Shown here: one piece after another, positions 59,511-64,000 of the stretch
How the letters are laid out: every line of letters begins with the position of its first letter
Position numbering within the stretch: the stretch's first letter is position 1
Origin: Gorsachius magnificus
Lineage: Eukaryota; Chordata; Aves; Pelecaniformes; Ardeidae
Assembly: GCA_034008185.1 (NCBI GenBank)
Contig: CM067081.1
Coordinates: forward strand, 83,162,765 to 83,226,764
Length of the DNA: 64,000 bases
Direction: 5' to 3'
The notes under the pieces: generated by a model
What the model saw: only the letters and a program-made list of their open reading frames with translations
The model's database searches: none
Told to the model about the DNA's origin: nothing
Program-made: the position numbers and the translations under genes

Positions 59511-62500
59511 CCCCAAACACTGATTCAAATCAACTGAAGCTAGCAAAAAATTAATGCTGATTCAGCAAATATTTAATCTCTTTAAAAAGGGGAAAATAAT
59601 TTTTTGTTACAAATAAGCTCAGTAGTTTAAAATAAAAGGTAAAGCTGCCCAATCTCTCCAGAAAATAAATTGAATTTTCTGTGCTGGCTTATTAATTCAT
59701 TAAGTTTATTCAAGATTTAATTTTGGCATTAAAAGATAAACAAAACCCCAAACAAACCCTAGGATTGCCCAAACTAAAAAAAAATGTAACTACTGCATAT
59801 CTTTCTCTCAAGCATGCTAATACAGTTTAATGTGATTTTTGGAACATGTGTTCAAAGCTATTTTTGGAAGACATGGGCCATCGTAGATTCCAGTGTACTC
59901 AGAAGTTTATATCTGCACTAGCTCTTATTTTTATTAGTTAGTTCTTTTCCATATTTTTTCAATGTTCTATTCCTAATGTGTTTCTGGTATTATTTTTCTA
60001 GGGTGTTGATCAAAACTGCAGAGAGATAAATTGTGCACTCAAATGTTCACATGCAATTCCTACAGAAAATCATGTCTATTTTTATGGCATCTGCTATTGT
60101 AATGTTGGACACAAATAAATATGATATCCTCATTCTTAAAAGGCAGAGACTTTAAATAGTAGAGATCTGAAAAAAAGACTAAGACTCAGGACAGAGTCAT
60201 CTGCAGACTCAGGTAGTAGTAAGGGTTAAGGGAAGGCAGAGTCAAACAGGTGAAAGATCTCTCAGGACAAGGACTGAAGAAACAGGAGGGACCACAAAGT
60301 TTCCAAATCCAAAACCACAGCTGCAGTTATAAGATCATCTTTCAGTCAACAATATATTTGACTCTGCTATTTTTTTTCCCTTTTTTTTAAACACAGACTT
60401 GAAATTCCTACCTTTGTCAAGACTCAGGCCTGAACGTGTTCACTTCAAAATTACGAGAGTGCTTATGTGACAAAATACTGGTCGGTAGATGCAAAGAAGG
60501 AAAGAATAACTATTAATAGAGTGTCTGTGATTTTAACTCCCATTTAAATTGAATATGAGAATAAGTGAAAGGATTTACTTTTTGCATTGCTTACCTAGAA
60601 TAAGTCTAACAAGTGGTAATATTAATTTGCATGAGCTATTCCAATGTAAAAACAGAAAGAAGCTCTAGCTGTACTCCCAGATAATTCAGTAACTGTCATT
60701 GAGGACAACAGAATTGATTTTGCTGAGTTTGCTTCCCGGTAAAATTGAAGTACTTTGTCTTCGCTGATTTTTTTCCAATGGTATAGAAAAGCACATTATC
60801 TATCCTGAAGTAAAAATACATCTCTTTCAATAAAAACACTACTTCTGGTTTTTACAGTGAGTTCTGAAAATTATGTATCCCTTCTCAAGCTTTTCCAGAC
60901 ATTATATTGATTGCTACATCCAATTACAGAATTATTTCAGCTGTACTGTCTTTTGAAGGTTATGCACCTTAAAATAGTTAAATAACCTTTTCTGTGTAAC
61001 CATTGATGATTTTGAAGCATATTTGAAGTAATATCTGAAAACTGAAGGCCAGTGTTTCCTTTGGGAAGATTAAATTCCACTTCCCACATAGCATTCTCTA
61101 ACAGTTTTAAACTTTGAAAATAAACCTGTCATTGACTGAAGAATATTTTCTACTATTTATGAAATGAACAACACAAGCAAGCAAAAAACATTAGTTAGCT
61201 ACCAGTTTCCTCAACCATTTGACCCCCACAACGACAGATTCTTTACTAAGGAATTCAGTATTATATATCAAAAGCAGATATCAAAAGCAGCCTGGAGAAA
61301 CAGTTGCAGGAGTGGATGCAGCCCAAAAGCATGAGGTAACAAGCCACACTGTAAAGGGGATGATCTACTCATCGACATGGGAGCCTTCATCCTTTTAACA
61401 AGCTCTGGAGAAAGCAAGCAAAATTGAAGGGGGCACCACTGTAGGGCAAGAAGAAGGGAATCCATCTGAAATGCTGAATATTTTGTTTATATAAACAAAA
61501 TAATTGCATATTCAATATTAAACGTCAGGTAGTCAGGATGCATTCTTGTAAACTGGGAAAAAACATCAAACTTTCTGAGTTGGTCCTGCGCACAGTGGTT
61601 TAACGGGAAGGGAGTGGTGGCCCTTTGCAGAGCAGCGATCTGGAACTGTGGACGTGGTGGAGGGAGGCTGGCAAGGGTTGCAGGCTGATGTCATTGCTGC
61701 CTGACAACACTTTCCTGGCTCCCCTTGGTATTCCTCTTGGTATTTCTAGCTGGACTGACTATGTTCCATTTGTCACCATTCCCTGGATTGTGCAGCAACA
61801 AACATATGTAAAATTAATTTTCTAATATCACATATTTAACCTTAGCGTGTACAAGCCTGGATGCCCTATTTTGCCTTATTCCAGTGCTATTGCCGATATT
61901 ATGTCATTATTCCATTTCCCATCCATATGAGTGAATTTAAAAGATTTTCAGATAACACCATTAAGCATTTTAAGCCTTGATGTAGGAACATTTTCAGAGA
62001 AGAGGCTAACCAAGAGTCTTTTTCCAAAAGGAGAGTAAAGAAGTGTGATTTGTGCCAGAATATCACAGCTTCACCAGACTCTGCTCTAAACACAGAAACA
62101 CAATTTTCTGGCTCAGCCATAACCATAGGCTTAGTGCTGGGGCAACAAGACAACTTTTCTAACCCTGTGTGCTATGTAAGGCGTGAGATGAGAAAGATAG
62201 CTATCTCTTCTGGTCTCCCAAGCTATAAGGCTTGCCACAAAAATTATCTGGAATAGATATGAACTTCATGAAGGTTTAAGGGTTATTACACATCCCTGTT
62301 TGCCTTATAGCAGAGTTTCCTCTCCTCCAGTCCAAGACTCCCATGTGTCTTCATACAGAAGACGAAATGTCTCAAGGTTAACCCCTACCTGCACTGAACA
62401 GGAGAAGGTATCTTAATGAGACAGATGTTACGAGGAGAAAGACCCATTTTTCATCTTTCCTCTCATATTGAAGGGATTACATGATAAAGTGTAAAAAACA

Positions 62501-64000
62501 GAGCTACCAGATTTTCATGCAGTGTTACTTTAAACATGTTTCCTTGTACACGCCATGCTAGCCATACCTCGGTGATTGTTAACACGGGACAGTCTCTCTT
62601 CTTGCTGTTGGAAGTGTCCCACAAAGTCATCTATAGCTTCTAGCAAAGGGTAAACAAGGCCTAAACATTGACTTCTGGCAATACAAGTAAAGTAAAAGAG
62701 AGTTTTGCATTTTAAAGGACAATTTCCTTTTGTTTATTACCAGTAAAAAAAGATGTAAAGGAGTAAGAAGATAACATTTGATCCAGTAAGGCGTAATTTT
62801 CATTTACTCTCCGCTCTGTGCAGGTGGGAGGAATTAAGGTGCATCGGGACTTGCCAGTTCAAGTATGGTGCAAGGAATAAGATTGTTTCTCCGTGCTGTT
62901 GCCCCGTATTCACGAAGCTTGCCTGTCAATGAGTGTAAAACCGGGAATTTGCTGTCAGGATGGCTCCTGTGGGCAAGCTGAGCTGCATGTGCAAAGCAGC
63001 CATGTGTACAAAGTAGCACAATTTTGGGCCATTCTAGCCCTGGCCTGTAGTTCAAACACGGAGACTTGGCTACTAAGTTCCTACTTCTTTGCTGCCCACT
63101 GTCTCTGCTGCACTGATAAAAACCAGGATTTAAATTTGGACCCCAATTTCTACAGAATGTTCTTCACATAAATCCATACACCTCAGTGTGGCACTTTTCT
63201 GCTTGGAGGAAAACCAGGAGACTGCTGTTGTCACAGCATGTGACAGTCTTTGTTCCTTTTTTTCCAGAGGTGTCGAAACATTTTAAAAGGATGGATACAC
63301 TCAATGGCTTTTAATACCCAGAAGACCAATGACAATAGGTATCTAATTCAAAACCAGAAGTATTTGTATTTTAAAAAGTTGGGCTACTGGTTTGAAATGT
63401 GTATTTATGTACCTAGCTATAGATGGCCCATAGTGGAACTCTGGAGGCAGAGAAGTATAGAGGTTTTACTTGGTAAAATAAATTTCCCTCAATTTATATT
63501 GAGATAGAGCAAAAAAGTTACTGTTACTGCTACAGAGGCAAGTTAATTCAGCTTTGGGTGGGAGTAATTGGGTTTGACAGGAATTTTATTCATGCTGAGT
63601 AAGGGGACTTAAAACAGTGTGAGTTATCTTGGGTTGCAGTCCCAGTGGAGCTCAGATGCTCCGTTCCCCATTCTCAGGCTCCAGCGCTGCCGAGTTAACA
63701 CTGAAGAGAGAAAACACAAACCAGGGAATTTTCCACAGATTTGTCTGCAACCAGTTAGTCTGAGAGCCAAATAGTAACCTCAGTAGCTCAGGTGCATCGC
63801 CATTTCTGCAGAACAGCTTCTCACGTAGGGGAGCTGGAGCGCTCAGGCCTCTGCTAGGAAGCTGGGATTTGTTCTTTGTACCTCAAAGGCGGAGTATCAA
63901 CAAGCTGGATAGAGCTGGGCTGTTAAAAGGAGTTTCTAGTGGCTGGAGAGCAAATATATTGAGCTTGTTCGCTCATGTCTGTTGTGTTTTAGAAAGCAGG

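Larger units (their letters stand above)
52317..64000. other. unique AT-rich non-coding DNA, no gene recognised
   Basis: Nearly 12 kb without a recognised gene. The longest frames (53748-54134 plus, 55734-56126 minus, 56636-57028 minus; about 130 codons) lack known domains. Simple runs occur at 53362-53373 (A12), 56501-56512 (T12) and 57788-57799 (A12). A segment near 57065-57115 (AGTGGGCAAAACTACTCCTG then TTGAGAAAACTCAC) may be another very old amniote repeat. The final 350 bp (63640-64000) is somewhat GC-richer but shows no clear promoter or exon. Confidence 0.65.

Overview
This 64 kb window is vertebrate nuclear DNA, and almost certainly from a bird. The main evidence is four CR1 LINE fragments that end in the avian-type 3' terminus (tandem ATTCTATG-like units), solo-LTR-like sequences of avian retrovirus type, (CA)n and (AAT)n microsatellites, and otherwise AT-rich, CpG-poor unique sequence. 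It shows no bacterial features: no operons, ribosome binding sites or dense ORFs. I could not tell the species or the chromosome.

I cannot identify any protein-coding gene. The longest open frames (about 120-190 codons) are roughly what chance gives over six frames of 64 kb. The longest of all (186 codons, ending at 52264) reads through the reverse-transcriptase-polyprotein tail of a CR1 element. The window is best read as a long intron or a gene-poor intergenic region.

Layout. 1-8.8 kb is unique AT-rich DNA. 8.8-9.1 kb holds a 311-bp solo-LTR-like block on the minus strand. 9.1-17 kb is unique DNA with a 61-bp CR1 tip at 13.0 kb, GC-rich patches at 15.0 and 15.8-16.9 kb, and possible tRNA-SINE relics. 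17.0-17.4 kb is a CR1 on the minus strand. 17.4-34.6 kb is unique DNA with microsatellites and one candidate conserved regulatory block near 28.3-28.5 kb. 34.66-34.9 kb is an ancient MIR-like SINE next to another old amniote repeat. 34.9-45.2 kb is unique DNA with a CpG-enriched patch at 38.2-38.6 kb. 45.2-45.8 kb is a second LTR-like block on the minus strand. 46.64-47.38 kb is the longest CR1 (minus). 50.85-50.99 kb is a short dense CpG cluster. 51.81-52.32 kb is the best-preserved CR1 (plus), with an open ORF2 tail. 52.3-64 kb is unique DNA with a Z-DNA-prone (CA)n tract, a homeodomain-motif-rich AT block at 55.4-55.7 kb and a CpG-enriched patch beside it.

Several short stretches have splice-like borders around an open frame (12107-12180 minus, 14462-14524 plus, 18632-18716 plus, 26550-26596 minus, 53413-53467 minus). 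They are on different strands and do not assemble into one transcript with consistent phases, so I list them only as low-confidence leads. I found no convincing novel system here.
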